A DNA stretch of 64,000 nt from Salirhabdus sp. Marseille-P4669 (GTDB taxonomy: Bacteria > Bacillota > Bacilli > Bacillales > Alkalibacillaceae), in assembly GCF_900240405.1 (NCBI RefSeq), contig NZ_OEQK01000003.1, forward strand, positions 248,001 to 312,000, given 5' to 3'. Under the pieces are notes generated by a model. The model had not been told where the DNA came from. It saw only the letters and a program-made list of their open reading frames with translations, and did not search any database. Position numbers and translations under genes: made by a program. Below are positions 18,492 through 27,705 of this stretch, piece after piece. Numbering within the stretch: the first letter of the stretch is position 1; each line of letters starts with the position of its first letter.

Positions 18492-18794
18492 ATGTATATA
18501 ATGCTAGAAAAATTGTTAAACGAGTTAGAAGAAGTTTGTCATCATTGTGAAGGGAATGGCTATACAGAAGTATATTCGGAGCAATTTTTAGATAAGGTAA
18601 GTGATCTGGAATTATTATATCCTTCTTATGAGCAGGCACTCATCATTGCTCGCGATAAATATGTAGATGAAATATCCCACAAAACTTGTCCATATTGTAA
18701 TGGTTTAAAAGTGATTCCAAATCAAAACGGAAAAATTCTTATTTCCAACAAAGACAAAGTTGTACAATTTTTACGAAAACAAAACCTCCTATAA
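18492..18794 (+). CDS. Small protein with paired CxxC motifs
   Basis: About 100 residues with two CxxC pairs, CHHCEGNG near residue 14 and CPYCNGLK near residue 71. The pattern recalls half of a DnaJ-type zinc finger (CxxCxGxG) and suggests a single zinc site formed from both pairs. The middle is helical and acidic. I recognise no named family. ATG 18492 lies 4 nt and ATG 18501 13 nt behind AAGGAG, so the start is uncertain by three residues. Confidence 0.65.
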   Translation: MYIMLEKLLNELEEVCHHCEGNGYTEVYSEQFLDKVSDLELLYPSYEQALIIARDKYVDEISHKTCPYCNGLKVIPNQNGKILISNKDKVVQFLRKQNLL

Positions 18795-18868
18795 TTTAAC
18801 CTCTTCATTCTTCAATAAAAGATATCCAATATACTTTTTCTCCTAAATGACGGGAGATTTAATAAGAA

Positions 18869-18895
18869 AAAACATGGAGAAGACCTCCATGTTTT
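18869..18895. terminator. Convergent terminator
   Basis: A perfect 11-bp stem (18869-18879 with 18885-18895) and 5-nt loop. It has a T-run on the minus strand after the FMN reductase gene and T-rich sequence on the plus strand. Confidence 0.8.
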
Positions 18896-18908
18896 ACTTA
18901 TCTTTTCT

Positions 18909-19460
18909 TTATTTAGCCGCTTTCACAAAATCGATAAAGCGTTCCACAATACCATCGATATGCGCTAATGTATTTTCATCTACAAGGCGACCTGTAGCTT
19001 CATCAAATTTTTGACTTGCGAGATTGATTACAATTTCGTTTTGCGCTGGTGGCAGCAATCTTACTTGAAGTCCTGGACTTGTAAACACCTGACGCAATTG
19101 TAGCTGAGCACGAATGGTTCCCATTAGACCTGCAGATACACCTGCGGTCATAACTGGTTTATCTGTTAATACTTTATCAACACGAGACAGCCAATCTAAC
19201 GCGTTCTTTAAAACTCCTGGAATCGACCAATTGTACTCTGGTGTTATAACGATTACACCGTCTGCTTCTTTTACAAGTTCTTTATAGTTTTTGACAACAG
19301 ATGGAGGATCTAGCTCATCGTCTTGATTAAAATGAGGAAGTTCTCCTAGATTCGGAATGAGAAGCTCAAAATTCTCTTCATATCGTTCTTGTATCGTTTT
19401 AGCAAGCTGCATGTTATATGATTGTTCTCGTAAACTACCGACTAATGCTATAATTTTCAT
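18909..19460 (-). CDS. NADPH-dependent FMN reductase family protein
   Basis: The 183-residue flavodoxin-fold protein has IIALVGSLREQSYNMQLA at the N-terminus (FMN phosphate site), ITPEYNWSIPGVLKNALDWLSR around residue 75, and KPVMTAGVSAGLMGTIRAQLQLR. It belongs to the NAD(P)H:quinone/azo reductase group that uses bound FMN. It lies 12 nt after an aldo/keto reductase gene, so the two are probably co-transcribed as a redox pair. ATG 19460 has GGAG 9 nt upstream. Confidence 0.88.
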   Translation of the reverse strand: MKIIALVGSLREQSYNMQLAKTIQERYEENFELLIPNLGELPHFNQDDELDPPSVVKNYKELVKEADGVIVITPEYNWSIPGVLKNALDWLSRVDKVLTDKPVMTAGVSAGLMGTIRAQLQLRQVFTSPGLQVRLLPPAQNEIVINLASQKFDEATGRLVDENTLAHIDGIVERFIDFVKAAK

Positions 19461-19472
19461 CTGCGAACACTC

Positions 19473-20408
19473 CTAGTTATTAAATATGTCATCAATTGCT
19501 TTTATATCTGAATCTTTTAATGTGATCTCAGCTGCCCGCTTGTTTATCTTCACTTGCTCCGGACGTTTTGCGCCTGGAATAATCGCATCAACGGACGACT
19601 GTGTTAAATACCAAGCTAAAACAATATTCGCTACTTCTTCCTCATACGGAATCGCAATATCCTTTAATTGCTGGACTTTCGCAATATTTTCTTTATATTT
19701 CTCCCCTTGAAAATTCGGACGTCTTGCACGAATATCCTGAAACGTACTATTTTCATCATACTTTCCCGCTAACAGTCCTGATTCTAACGGGAAATAGGGA
19801 ATAAACGTAATATTATGCTCTGAAGTATAAGGGAAATAGGTATCCTCTGCCGAACGATTTAATAAGTTATACTCTGATTGAATAACATCTACATAGCCAT
19901 CTTGATTGGCATCCTTTAGTTGCTCCAGTGAAAAATTGGATACACCAATTGCCCGAATCTTACCAGCATCCTTCAAGTCATTTAACACCCCAACTGCCTC
20001 CGCTTTTGGAGTATCTTCATCTGGAAAATGTATGTAAAACAAATCAATATAATCGGTTTGAAGACGTGTCAATGCTTCATCTACTGCCTGTCTCAAAAAC
20101 GACGGGGAGTTATCCATTACTACCTTACCGTCAACGTTTTTTTGTGATGCTTTTGTTGCTAACACAATCTCATCTCGGCGAAATTCCTTCATCACTTCCC
20201 CAATTAATTCTTCGGAACGCTTGGGCCCATAACCATAGGCTGTGTCGATCATATGGATGCCATTATTTATGGCAGCACGAACAACCTCTTTCCCTACCTC
20301 TTCATCTAACATATTCGGGTAAATATTGTGTCCGCCAACCGCATTTGCTCCAAGACCAATTGGATATACAGATACATCCGATTTTCCTAGTTTTACATAA
20401 CTTGTCAA
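19473..20408 (-). CDS. Aldo/keto reductase
   Basis: The 311-residue TIM-barrel oxidoreductase has the family tetrad positions in [18 protein letters not shown] (Asp, Tyr), VLATKAS (Lys) and [11 protein letters not shown] (His). The C-terminal [10 protein letters not shown] binds NADPH. It most resembles general-stress reductases acting on aldehydes or ketones. TTG 20408 lies 8 nt behind AAGGAG. The longer in-frame extension has a low-complexity start and no binding site. It heads the pair with the FMN reductase. Confidence 0.86.
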   Translation of the reverse strand: MTSYVKLGKSDVSVYPIGLGANAVGGHNIYPNMLDEEVGKEVVRAAINNGIHMIDTAYGYGPKRSEELIGEVMKEFRRDEIVLATKASQKNVDGKVVMDNSPSFLRQAVDEALTRLQTDYIDLFYIHFPDEDTPKAEAVGVLNDLKDAGKIRAIGVSNFSLEQLKDANQDGYVDVIQSEYNLLNRSAEDTYFPYTSEHNITFIPYFPLESGLLAGKYDENSTFQDIRARRPNFQGEKYKENIAKVQQLKDIAIPYEEEVANIVLAWYLTQSSVDAIIPGAKRPEQVKINKRAAEITLKDSDIKAIDDIFNN

Positions 20409-20551
20409 TATCTCAACTCCTTTACAATAAAACGTACTACTTAAATTATGCTGCCAAATACTATTTCCGTAAAGTAAATTGCACAATTATTCAAAAAACA
20501 CTTTCATTTCATCTGGAACTTGTTTTACATTTACAAATTCATCATAAAACA

Positions 20552-20578
20552 AAATGACGCGAAACGTACGCGTCATTT
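20552..20578 (-). terminator. Terminator of the LysM-NlpC/P60 gene
   Basis: AAATGACGCG-N7-CGCGTCATTT forms a perfect 10-bp stem. On the minus strand it is followed by TTTTGTTTT, 67 nt after the stop. Confidence 0.8.
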
Positions 20579-20644
20579 CAACTACTTGCTCTTTATATTT
20601 TGTATTCGCCCAATTAATCGGAAATCCTCCCCTATTTATCGAGC

Positions 20645-22390
20645 TTAATATAACCGCTTTGCTCCTACATAATGCTTTGACCAATAAGAGTTGTCCATGG
20701 ATACTGCTTTTATTCCACTTGAGCTTGTTGCGGAAATAAATTGATTGTCCCCCATATAAAAACCAACATGGGTGATGCCAGAACCACTCGTGGAAAAGAA
20801 GACAAGATCCCCTGGCATTAAATCCGAGTCCGCAATCGTCGTTCCTTGTTTATATAATCCACTTGAAGTGTTTCGTGACATCTCCACACCATGCTTTTGA
20901 AACATAAAGTATACAAAGCCTGAACAATCAAATCCAGTTGGAGTAGTTCCTCCCCATAAATAAGGGACTCCAGTATAATTTACGGAATCTTTTATAATCG
21001 CCTGTTTGACAACAGCATGATCAATTGCTGTCAAGGTTGCGGAATCGGCCTTGCCAGATGTTACTAATCCATAGTCACTTTGAAAATTTTTTAGCGCACT
21101 TGTGGTAGAAGTATCATAACTACCTGTCATGGTCGGTACATCATAATACCCTAACTTTTTAAGATTTTCCTGCACTTTTTCAATACTACTGTCCTCGTTT
21201 GTTGTTGCTTTAGCTGTTACTGGTTCTGTTTTGTTTACGGTTAACACTTGTCCGATTTGTAACGTATTATTCGTTAACTGGTTTTGTGTCTTTAATTGGT
21301 CGACTGTTACATTATACTTTCGCGCTATACTATAGAGCGTGTCGCCTGTCTTAACCGTATGTGTGGAATTAAAATTAGTTGCTGGAGTCAATGCTGGCGC
21401 AAGTACTGCTCCTTCTTCTTTCGGTATTACAAGTTTTTGACCTACTTGAAGAAGGTCGCTCTCTAAATTGTTGGAATTTCGTATATCGTTAACACTCACT
21501 TCAAATCGATTTGCAATTGCCCAGAGACTATCACCAGATACTACTGTATAGGAAACATTTTTTGTTGTGGGAATCGAGACAGTTGGTAAAGCATCCTCTT
21601 TTGTTGCTGGTATGCTTAAGGTTTGGCCAATTTGTAATAGATCAGATGTTAAATGATTTGCCTGCTTTATGGCACTCACCGATACACCAAAACGATTCGC
21701 AATTGTCCACAAGCTATCTCCAACATCAACTTTATAGGAACTCGTTTGTACTGGAGTAGTTACTTCCACCTCGGATGATGTTGAAACTGTTTCTGTTATG
21801 GAATTTGGAATTATTAACTGTTGTCCCATTGTAATGGTATTATTTGTTAATCCATTTACACGTTTCACCATGTCAACACTTGTCTTATAAGTAGAAGCAA
21901 GCGAATAGAGTGTATCTCCAGAAGCAACGGTATGAAAGGCTTTTGGTATCATTAAGGGTTGATTTACTTGTAAAGCATTCGAAGTCAGATTGTTTGCCTT
22001 TTTGATGCTATCAACAGACGTATTAAACTTCTTCGCAATACTATACAGCGTATCTCCAGAGGATACATAATACGAATAGCTGCTTTCCTGGGATACCTGT
22101 GATGTTGGTGCTTCTAGCTCTGCAGCTTCTGTCTTATGATCACCTGCACCCATTAACGGTATCGATGTGATCGCCATTCCACCAATCATTACTTTAATTA
22201 CGGAAACCTTTAAATTTGGATAACGCTCCTTTACTATCTGTCGCACGGTTTGCACTAAATCCTTTCGTTTACTTGTTTCTCGACCTAACTCATCAGCGAA
22301 CTCAGTAGAATAGTTGTTTAAATATACAACGAGCATATAATCATTATCGTTGGAACCTGTTCTTTTGAGTTCGTATCTTTGATAAGTCAT
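20645..22390 (-). CDS. Five-LysM peptidoglycan endopeptidase (NlpC/P60)
   Basis: The 581-residue cell-wall hydrolase has five LysM repeats (about residues 103-400), each with a SGDTLYSIA-type start, a PG_binding_1 domain (about 405-460) and a C-terminal NlpC/P60 domain. The catalytic cysteine is in GFDCSGFVYF (around 490) and the histidine in THVGFYMG. It would cut the D-Glu to diamino acid bond of the stem peptide. The N-terminus is odd: instead of a signal peptide it has about 65 soluble residues and then an internal hydrophobic segment (VMIGGMAITSIPLMG, about 67-81). ATG 22390 is 10 nt behind GGAG. Confidence 0.9.
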   Translation of the reverse strand: MTYQRYELKRTGSNDNDYMLVVYLNNYSTEFADELGRETSKRKDLVQTVRQIVKERYPNLKVSVIKVMIGGMAITSIPLMGAGDHKTEAAELEAPTSQVSQESSYSYYVSSGDTLYSIAKKFNTSVDSIKKANNLTSNALQVNQPLMIPKAFHTVASGDTLYSLASTYKTSVDMVKRVNGLTNNTITMGQQLIIPNSITETVSTSSEVEVTTPVQTSSYKVDVGDSLWTIANRFGVSVSAIKQANHLTSDLLQIGQTLSIPATKEDALPTVSIPTTKNVSYTVVSGDSLWAIANRFEVSVNDIRNSNNLESDLLQVGQKLVIPKEEGAVLAPALTPATNFNSTHTVKTGDTLYSIARKYNVTVDQLKTQNQLTNNTLQIGQVLTVNKTEPVTAKATTNEDSSIEKVQENLKKLGYYDVPTMTGSYDTSTTSALKNFQSDYGLVTSGKADSATLTAIDHAVVKQAIIKDSVNYTGVPYLWGGTTPTGFDCSGFVYFMFQKHGVEMSRNTSSGLYKQGTTIADSDLMPGDLVFFSTSGSGITHVGFYMGDNQFISATSSSGIKAVSMDNSYWSKHYVGAKRLY

Positions 22391-22763
22391 GTGTTTCATA
22401 CTCCTTTATAAAAATGGAATATAAATAGTATTTAACAAATGAGGAAGTTCATGCATTTCCTGTAAAAACGTAGAAAATAGTGCATGTAATCGAGGTTGGA
22501 TTAATAGGTGAAATTACTTTTGAAGAAGTAAATCTGAGAGTTATTTTTCTAACTCAAAAAGGGGACAGATATAAAATGCGACATACTGTTCGGGCCTATT
22601 AACATGATGATGAGTGCTAAAAGCGCTGAGGCAAAATATTTTTTTTCTTGGGACAGGACCTCAGCCTCCTAGCTTCTGCTTTATTATCCATTGCTATCCC
22701 GTACAATAGTAGAGCTATCGCACCATACCTGGAACGTTACTTTATAAGCCTTCTCTCCATCTC
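22391..22763. other. 373-nt gap between the LysM endopeptidase and response regulator genes
   Basis: No convincing gene is seen. It holds the endopeptidase promoter region and, at 22625-22631 and 22659-22665, GCTGAGG and CCTCAGC arms with a 27-nt loop containing eight T. This might terminate the response regulator unit. A GGGACAGGACC stretch next to it is unexplained. Confidence 0.4.
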
Positions 22764-23441
22764 TTATCCAATAAACTTATACCCCATCCCTCTTACGGTT
22801 AAAATTCGTTTCGGTGATGTAGGATCGTCTTCAATTTTTTCTCGTAACTTCTTTATATGCGCATCAATGGTCCGATCCATTATATATTTATCCTCATATG
22901 GATATAATTGATGCATTAAGTCTTTCCTAGACAGAACAACATTTGGATTTTCCATAAAATGATACAACAAATTAAATTCATGCTTTGTAAGCTTTACTTG
23001 CTCATTGAAGAGTAATACTTCTCCTTTACGTGGCTTGATACATAAACCACCGTATGCAATTTTTTGACAAAATTGTCCGGACCTACGTAGGACGGCAATA
23101 ATATGGGCCTCTAATTCTTCAGGCTCCATATTTTTATCTATATAGGCATCTGCACTTGATTTTAAGCTTAGGATTTTCTCTTCTACGTTGTTTTCTTTTG
23201 ATAAGAGAATAATAGATACTTCATTCCGTTCCTGTGACAACACCCATTTACAAAGCTCCATTGCCTTCATATCTGAAAGTACCGTATCCACCAGTAACAA
23301 ACAAGGATGGTCTTCATAAAAACGTTTCTTTGCATCCTCCCCATTCTCGGATACAATGATGTGATAACCTTTTTCTTTTAGATACTGTATATAATTTGCT
23401 CTCGTATTTTCTTCATCTACTACTAGTAGGGTTTGCTTCAT
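22764..23441 (-). CDS. OmpR-family response regulator (no adjacent kinase)
   Basis: The 225-residue protein has a receiver domain with Asp9/Glu10, phospho-acceptor Asp52 in LLLVDTVLSD, and a Lys in YIDKNMEPEE. The C-terminal winged helix contains KLTKHEFNLLYHF and TVRGMGYKFIG. It lies 38 nt after the resA-type gene and in the same direction, so it is probably the last gene of the ccdA set. No histidine kinase is nearby, so its partner is unknown. In B. subtilis ccdA is followed by a receiver-only protein, so the association is familiar although the architecture differs. ATG 23441 follows GAGGTGG. Confidence 0.86.
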   Translation of the reverse strand: MKQTLLVVDEENTRANYIQYLKEKGYHIIVSENGEDAKKRFYEDHPCLLLVDTVLSDMKAMELCKWVLSQERNEVSIILLSKENNVEEKILSLKSSADAYIDKNMEPEELEAHIIAVLRRSGQFCQKIAYGGLCIKPRKGEVLLFNEQVKLTKHEFNLLYHFMENPNVVLSRKDLMHQLYPYEDKYIMDRTIDAHIKKLREKIEDDPTSPKRILTVRGMGYKFIG

Positions 23442-23479
23442 ACATACCACCTCTTTCTTATTCTACAAAGAAAAGAGGA

Positions 23480-24076
23480 CTATTGCATCTTTTCAAACTC
23501 TGCAACCATCAAATCATAATTTAAAGCTCCTAATGCTTCAAATTGTATAATCCCTTGAGAATCAACCATATAAGAGGTCGGGATTGGACGGATTCGATAT
23601 TCTGTTGCTACTGTTAAGTCTTCGTCTAAAAGAATTGGAAAGGTTAAGCCGAACTCTTCCTTAAATGCTTCCACATCGCTCGTATTCGCTTCCGTTTGTG
23701 TTAAATTGACAGCTAATATTTCCACATCCTGCTTTTCATAGAATTCCTGCATGTCTGGCATTTCCGCGCGACAAGGTGGACACCACGTAGCCCAAAAGTT
23801 AATCATCACTTTCTTTCCACGATAGTCAGACAATCGAACCGTTTCTCCACTTAAGGTTGTTAGCTCAAAATCTGGGGCTAAATTGCCTACCTCTAAGCCA
23901 ACTGGTACATTGGGGGTTTCCATCTCCTTTTCATCTGCTTCAGAACGATTTGTTTCCGTCTCTTCTTGACTGACAAAGGAATCGGATTTTGTTTCTTCCT
24001 CCGGCTTTTGAACAAGATCATATATTGCCCAACCAAACATTGCAACAAGAATAACAACAATAATACCTTTTTTCAT
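23480..24076 (-). CDS. resA: Membrane-anchored thiol-disulfide oxidoreductase (ResA/TlpA type)
   Basis: The 198-residue protein has an N-terminal membrane anchor (GIIVVILVAMFGWAIYDLV), an acidic linker, and a thioredoxin-like domain with the WCPPC active site in NFWATWCPPCRAEMPDM. ResA reduces apocytochrome c cysteines outside the membrane, using electrons from CcdA. It starts 14 nt after ccdA, which supports that role. A general extracytoplasmic thiol reductase is the alternative. ATG 24076 has GGAGG 7 nt upstream. Confidence 0.85.
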   Translation of the reverse strand: MKKGIIVVILVAMFGWAIYDLVQKPEEETKSDSFVSQEETETNRSEADEKEMETPNVPVGLEVGNLAPDFELTTLSGETVRLSDYRGKKVMINFWATWCPPCRAEMPDMQEFYEKQDVEILAVNLTQTEANTSDVEAFKEEFGLTFPILLDEDLTVATEYRIRPIPTSYMVDSQGIIQFEALGALNYDLMVAEFEKMQ

Positions 24077-24090
24077 TTTCGAACCTCCTA

Positions 24091-24834
24091 TTATCCAAGA
24101 TTCCCAAACCAACTATCTTGTACCATTCGTAATAGATAGTTTGATATTTTCGAAAGTTGACCTGTATATAATAGAACACCTACAAAAACCATAACGGTGC
24201 CCCCTGCTTTCATGATCTTCTCACTGTAACGCACCAAAACTTTTGCTCCTCCGATGAAGAACGTTAAAATAAGAAATGGAATAGCAAAACCTATGACATA
24301 CATAATGGTATAAATAGCTCCTTGAGCAGGATTGCTGCCTGCAATGAGTAGAATGGAAGCGAATATTGGTCCAATACACGGTGTCCATCCTGCTGCAAAA
24401 CCCATTCCCACTAAAAAAGTCCCTATATGTCCTACAGGCTTATTATTAACCCGGAATCGTTTCTCCTTCATGAATCCCTTAATATTCAACCACCCTGCCA
24501 CAAAAAGTCCCATGATAATAATAAATATTCCGGATATACGTTGGAAAAAGAGTCCTAATTCACCGGTTAAAAGTTCTTGTACCCATTTTCCAATAAAGGA
24601 AACTCCAATACCAAGACTAATAAATACCATCGATACACCCAATAAGAAGAAAATAGAATGGATAATCAATCGACTTCTCATTTTTACATTTTGTTCGTTT
24701 TGTAACTCTTTTACACTCATTCCCGTTATGTAGGACAAATAAAGCGGAAAAATAGGTAACGTACATGGAGATAGAAAAGATAATACCCCCGCTCCTAATG
24801 CAAGCCAGATAGTGAGATCGACCGCTGCAGACAT
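24091..24834 (-). CDS. ccdA: Cytochrome c biogenesis protein CcdA
   Basis: The 247-residue protein has six membrane helices and the two conserved cysteines of CcdA/DsbD-beta: FLSPCTLPIFPLYLSY near residue 24 and GWTPCIGPIFASIL near residue 152. It carries reducing equivalents from cytoplasmic thioredoxin to extracytoplasmic ResA-type proteins. It overlaps the upstream membrane protein gene by 40 nt and precedes resA by 14 nt. ATG 24834 has GGAAGGTG upstream. Confidence 0.92.
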   Translation of the reverse strand: MSAAVDLTIWLALGAGVLSFLSPCTLPIFPLYLSYITGMSVKELQNEQNVKMRSRLIIHSIFFLLGVSMVFISLGIGVSFIGKWVQELLTGELGLFFQRISGIFIIIMGLFVAGWLNIKGFMKEKRFRVNNKPVGHIGTFLVGMGFAAGWTPCIGPIFASILLIAGSNPAQGAIYTIMYVIGFAIPFLILTFFIGGAKVLVRYSEKIMKAGGTVMVFVGVLLYTGQLSKISNYLLRMVQDSWFGNLG

Positions 24835-25490
24835 ACAAGCACCTTCCTTCTATATAGTAGTAGCATAATTCCAATCAAGAGATTTAAACCATAAAAAATG
24901 GGACTTACATAAAACTGAAAAATGGATGTTTGGTCGAAAATACGGAACAGCAACTGCCCCAGACTCCATAACACCATCCCTAGTATTGCTAATAAACCAA
25001 TAGCAACTTTTTCATACAGTAAGAGAAAGCCAATCAGAAGAACAAATGGAATAACCATTGAAATGCCATTTCCTGTTCCGTTGCCAAACACACTAATAAC
25101 AAACTCATAAAGAAAGGAAGCAGCAAAAAAGACAAACATCCAACTAAAAAATAGTTCTTCAAAATGGTCATAGCTTCGGATCACTCTCCATTTCACGTAT
25201 ACAACCACGAATAGTAAACCAATATAGAAAGCTTTAGAATCACTTGGATAAGCTAAAATCGCGATTGGATCCGTTATGAATACCGATACGTTCAATAGAA
25301 TTTTTCCAATTATGATGGACACAGCAATTCCAATGAAAATGGTTCCAATTTCATCCACATATTGTTTTCCCTTTCGCTCATTAAATGGATGCAGAAAACG
25401 AAATAAGAGCATCGACACAAGTATACTTATAACAAGCACAACGAACGATGATTTGATAACTACTGAACCAATAACCCATGCTGATGGCAT
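24795..25490 (-). CDS. Membrane protein of the ccdA operon, unknown function
   Basis: The 231-residue protein has about seven hydrophobic segments and few polar motifs, including PFNERKGKQYVDEIG around residue 36. I do not recognise a family. Its 3' end overlaps ccdA by 40 nt, so they are co-transcribed, and a link to disulfide or cytochrome c chemistry is inferred from that alone. ATG 25490 has AAAGGAG 7 nt upstream. Confidence 0.7.
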   Translation of the reverse strand: MPSAWVIGSVVIKSSFVVLVISILVSMLLFRFLHPFNERKGKQYVDEIGTIFIGIAVSIIIGKILLNVSVFITDPIAILAYPSDSKAFYIGLLFVVVYVKWRVIRSYDHFEELFFSWMFVFFAASFLYEFVISVFGNGTGNGISMVIPFVLLIGFLLLYEKVAIGLLAILGMVLWSLGQLLFRIFDQTSIFQFYVSPIFYGLNLLIGIMLLLYRRKVLVCLQRSISLSGLH

Positions 25491-25730
25491 ATTTATACTC
25501 CTTTAAATGAGATTATGTACATCCAGTTTATCAACTAGTATAAACGGCAAATGTGAAAATTTGATGAATCGCTTTCGAATTGTTATTTCTTTTTGAGCAA
25601 ATTTACTTGGGAATACTAGAAATATAAGAAATACATTTATTTACTTGGCGCATACTAACTCCATAAACATTCTATTTGAGCAACGACTCTACATCGTGAT
25701 ATCCTTTCTTGGTTAAAGGAGATGAATGAA

Positions 25731-26459
25731 TTGGCAGACTTTAAAAATGCGATTGAATTAAAAAACGTAAATTTTTCCACGGATGATTTACATATTATTA
25801 AAAATGTTTCTGGTGCCTTTCCAGAGGGTAAGATTACCACTTTAGTTGGACCTTCTGGGGCTGGGAAATCAACGCTATTCAAATTACTTAACGGCTTAAG
25901 AACAGTAGATTCAGGGGAAATTATCATCCACGGTAAAAACATAAATACCTATCCACCTGTTGATTTACGACGACATGTCGGACTTGCGTTACAAAGTGCA
26001 CCAATGATTAATGGTACTGTTTATAAAAACATAGCATTACCGTTAACTTTAAACGGCAAAGAATTAACAGAAGAAACAGCAAAAGAATTGCTTCATTTGG
26101 TCGGTCTCGAAGAAGAGCTCATCCAACGAAAAACGAAAGATTTGTCAGGCGGTCAACGCCAAAAGCTCTCGATTGCCAGGACCCTTGTGAATCGTCCTAA
26201 GATCCTTCTATTAGATGAAATTACATCGTCTTTGGATCGTATTTCTCAGCAGGATATTGAAGAGCTAATCGTTCGTATTAATGAGAAATATGAAACTACA
26301 ATCATTTGGATTACCCACAATCTGGAGCAAGCCTTGAACCTTGGTCATTATACGTGGTTTTTAAAAGCGGGCGAACTGATAGAATCTGGTCCAATTGATG
26401 TTTTAAAAAATCCAACAAACGAAGAAATCATTCAATTTGTAAAGGGGGAAGCGCAATGA
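25731..26459 (+). CDS. fetA: ABC transporter ATP-binding protein, FetA/YbbL type
   Basis: The 242-residue ATPase has Walker A GPSGAGKST (around residue 42), signature LSGGQRQK (around 140), Walker B ILLLDEIT and a late HNLEQAL switch. It is the partner of the UPF0014 permease that follows with a 4-nt overlap, the pair known in E. coli as the FetAB iron exporter. Substrate in Firmicutes is not settled. TTG 25731 lies 9 nt behind GGAG; ATG 25722 directly abuts the same site and is less likely. Confidence 0.83.
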   Translation: MADFKNAIELKNVNFSTDDLHIIKNVSGAFPEGKITTLVGPSGAGKSTLFKLLNGLRTVDSGEIIIHGKNINTYPPVDLRRHVGLALQSAPMINGTVYKNIALPLTLNGKELTEETAKELLHLVGLEEELIQRKTKDLSGGQRQKLSIARTLVNRPKILLLDEITSSLDRISQQDIEELIVRINEKYETTIIWITHNLEQALNLGHYTWFLKAGELIESGPIDVLKNPTNEEIIQFVKGEAQ

Positions 26460-27223
26460 GTTACTTTACGTTAGCTCTCACCCTTATATTTGTCATCATA
26501 CCAATTCTTTTATCTAGAACCTTACAGTTAGGGTTAGAAAAGGACACGATTATTGCTGCAATCCGGTCTATTATTCAATTACTAGCTGTTGGCTATGTTC
26601 TTCAGTTTGTGTTCGACTCTGAAAACTATATCTATATTATCTTAATGCTACTCTTGATGATTGGTGCCGCGACGCAAAATGCTCGAAAGAAAGGCGCCTC
26701 CATTGTCGGTATTACGTGGAAATTGATTGTAGCCTTTGTGTTTATTGAAGTATTAACGCAAAGTATTTTGCTTGGTTTGCAAATTATACCACCTACAGCA
26801 CAATATATAATCCCGATTAGTGGTATGGTGATTGGAAATTCCATGGTCCTATCTATCCTGTTTTTAAACCGGTTCACAGCCGAGTTAAATAATAACCGGG
26901 AGCAAACAGAGTTGATTCTTTCTTTAGGTGGGACACCAAAACAAGCCATTCATCGGCAGCTTATTACATCAATCCGAGCGAGTACGATTCCGACAATTGA
27001 AAGTCAAAAAACCATTGGACTTGTTCAATTACCAGGAATGATGAGTGGTCAAATTATTGCAGGAGCCGATCCCGTAGAGGCCGTTTTATTCCAGTTGTTG
27101 GTTCTCTTTTTACTACTAACTACTGCTGTCGTAACGAGTATCATTCTTGGATTTTTATCCTACCCAACTTTATTTAACGACCGTATGCAGTTTTTAGAGG
27201 ACCATTTAGAAAATGTGGATTGA
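26456..27223 (+). CDS. fetB: ABC transporter permease, FetB/YbbM type (UPF0014)
   Basis: The 255-residue membrane protein shows UPF0014 signatures: SIIQLLAVGYVLQFVF, GMVIGNSMVLS, LSLGGTPKQA and IGLVQLPGMMSGQIIAGADP. It has about seven helices. With FetA it forms an exporter that lowers cytoplasmic iron or another metal during oxidative stress in E. coli. ATGA overlap with fetA indicates coupling. A shared bidirectional terminator follows. Confidence 0.88.
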   Translation: MSYFTLALTLIFVIIPILLSRTLQLGLEKDTIIAAIRSIIQLLAVGYVLQFVFDSENYIYIILMLLLMIGAATQNARKKGASIVGITWKLIVAFVFIEVLTQSILLGLQIIPPTAQYIIPISGMVIGNSMVLSILFLNRFTAELNNNREQTELILSLGGTPKQAIHRQLITSIRASTIPTIESQKTIGLVQLPGMMSGQIIAGADPVEAVLFQLLVLFLLLTTAVVTSIILGFLSYPTLFNDRMQFLEDHLENVD

Positions 27224-27249
27224 AAGTAAAATAGCATGTAAATGTCAAA

Positions 27250-27280
27250 AAGGTGCTTCACAAGTTTAGTGGGGCACCTT
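27250..27280. terminator. Convergent terminator between fetB and the sulfur operon
   Basis: AAGGTGC (27250-27256) and GCACCTT (27274-27280) pair, with an inner CAC/GTG extension. On the minus strand five T follow, so it mainly ends the sulfur operon, 8 nt after the DUF302 stop. Confidence 0.75.
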
Positions 27281-27287
27281 GTTGGCT

Positions 27288-27674
27288 TTATTCGACACTT
27301 TTATCTATACATGCAATTAAACGCTTCTCGATATCTTCCGCAATTCCTTTGAGTGCTTCATCATCTACCATTTGAATTAAAGTAGTTGGTTTTGGTAAAC
27401 CAATTTTCGTCCTATGATTGTCTTCATATACAACAATTTTACAAGGCAAAAAGTATCCAACCATTGGGTTTTGCGACAATACTCGTTGTGCTTCTTTCGG
27501 ATTACATACCTCTAGCACTCGAAATGGATGATCTAACTCAAAACCCTTCTTCTCCAATGTTTCTTTAATATCAAATTGCCATAGGACACCGAATTTTTCT
27601 TCCTTTAATTGCTCTTCAAGGGTCTGAACCGCTTCTTCTAATGATTTATTCGTTTCAACCGTGTAATGAAACAC
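27288..27674 (-). CDS. DUF302 domain protein
   Basis: The 128-residue soluble protein has the DUF302 pattern: KFGVLWQFDIKETLEKKGFEL around residue 32 and VLEVCNPKEAQRVL around residue 55, then GYFLPCKIVVYED. Its function is unknown. Homologues often sit with rhodaneses and sulfur oxidation genes, as here at the end of the operon, and two cysteines (about 58 and 76) could carry sulfur. GTG 27674 is 9 nt behind AAGGAG; an upstream TTG abuts that site. Confidence 0.82.
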   Translation of the reverse strand: MFHYTVETNKSLEEAVQTLEEQLKEEKFGVLWQFDIKETLEKKGFELDHPFRVLEVCNPKEAQRVLSQNPMVGYFLPCKIVVYEDNHRTKIGLPKPTTLIQMVDDEALKGIAEDIEKRLIACIDKSVE

Positions 27675-27705
27675 GAAAATCAACTCCTTGTGTGATCGTC
27701 AAATT

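Noticed and set aside
19928-20557. 209-residue plus-strand frame
   Set aside because: It lies antisense to the well-supported aldo/keto reductase and shows no domain.
20487-20684. 65-residue minus-strand frame after the LysM endopeptidase
   Set aside because: It overlaps the endopeptidase end and contains the terminator hairpin at 20552-20578. It has no binding site at its start.
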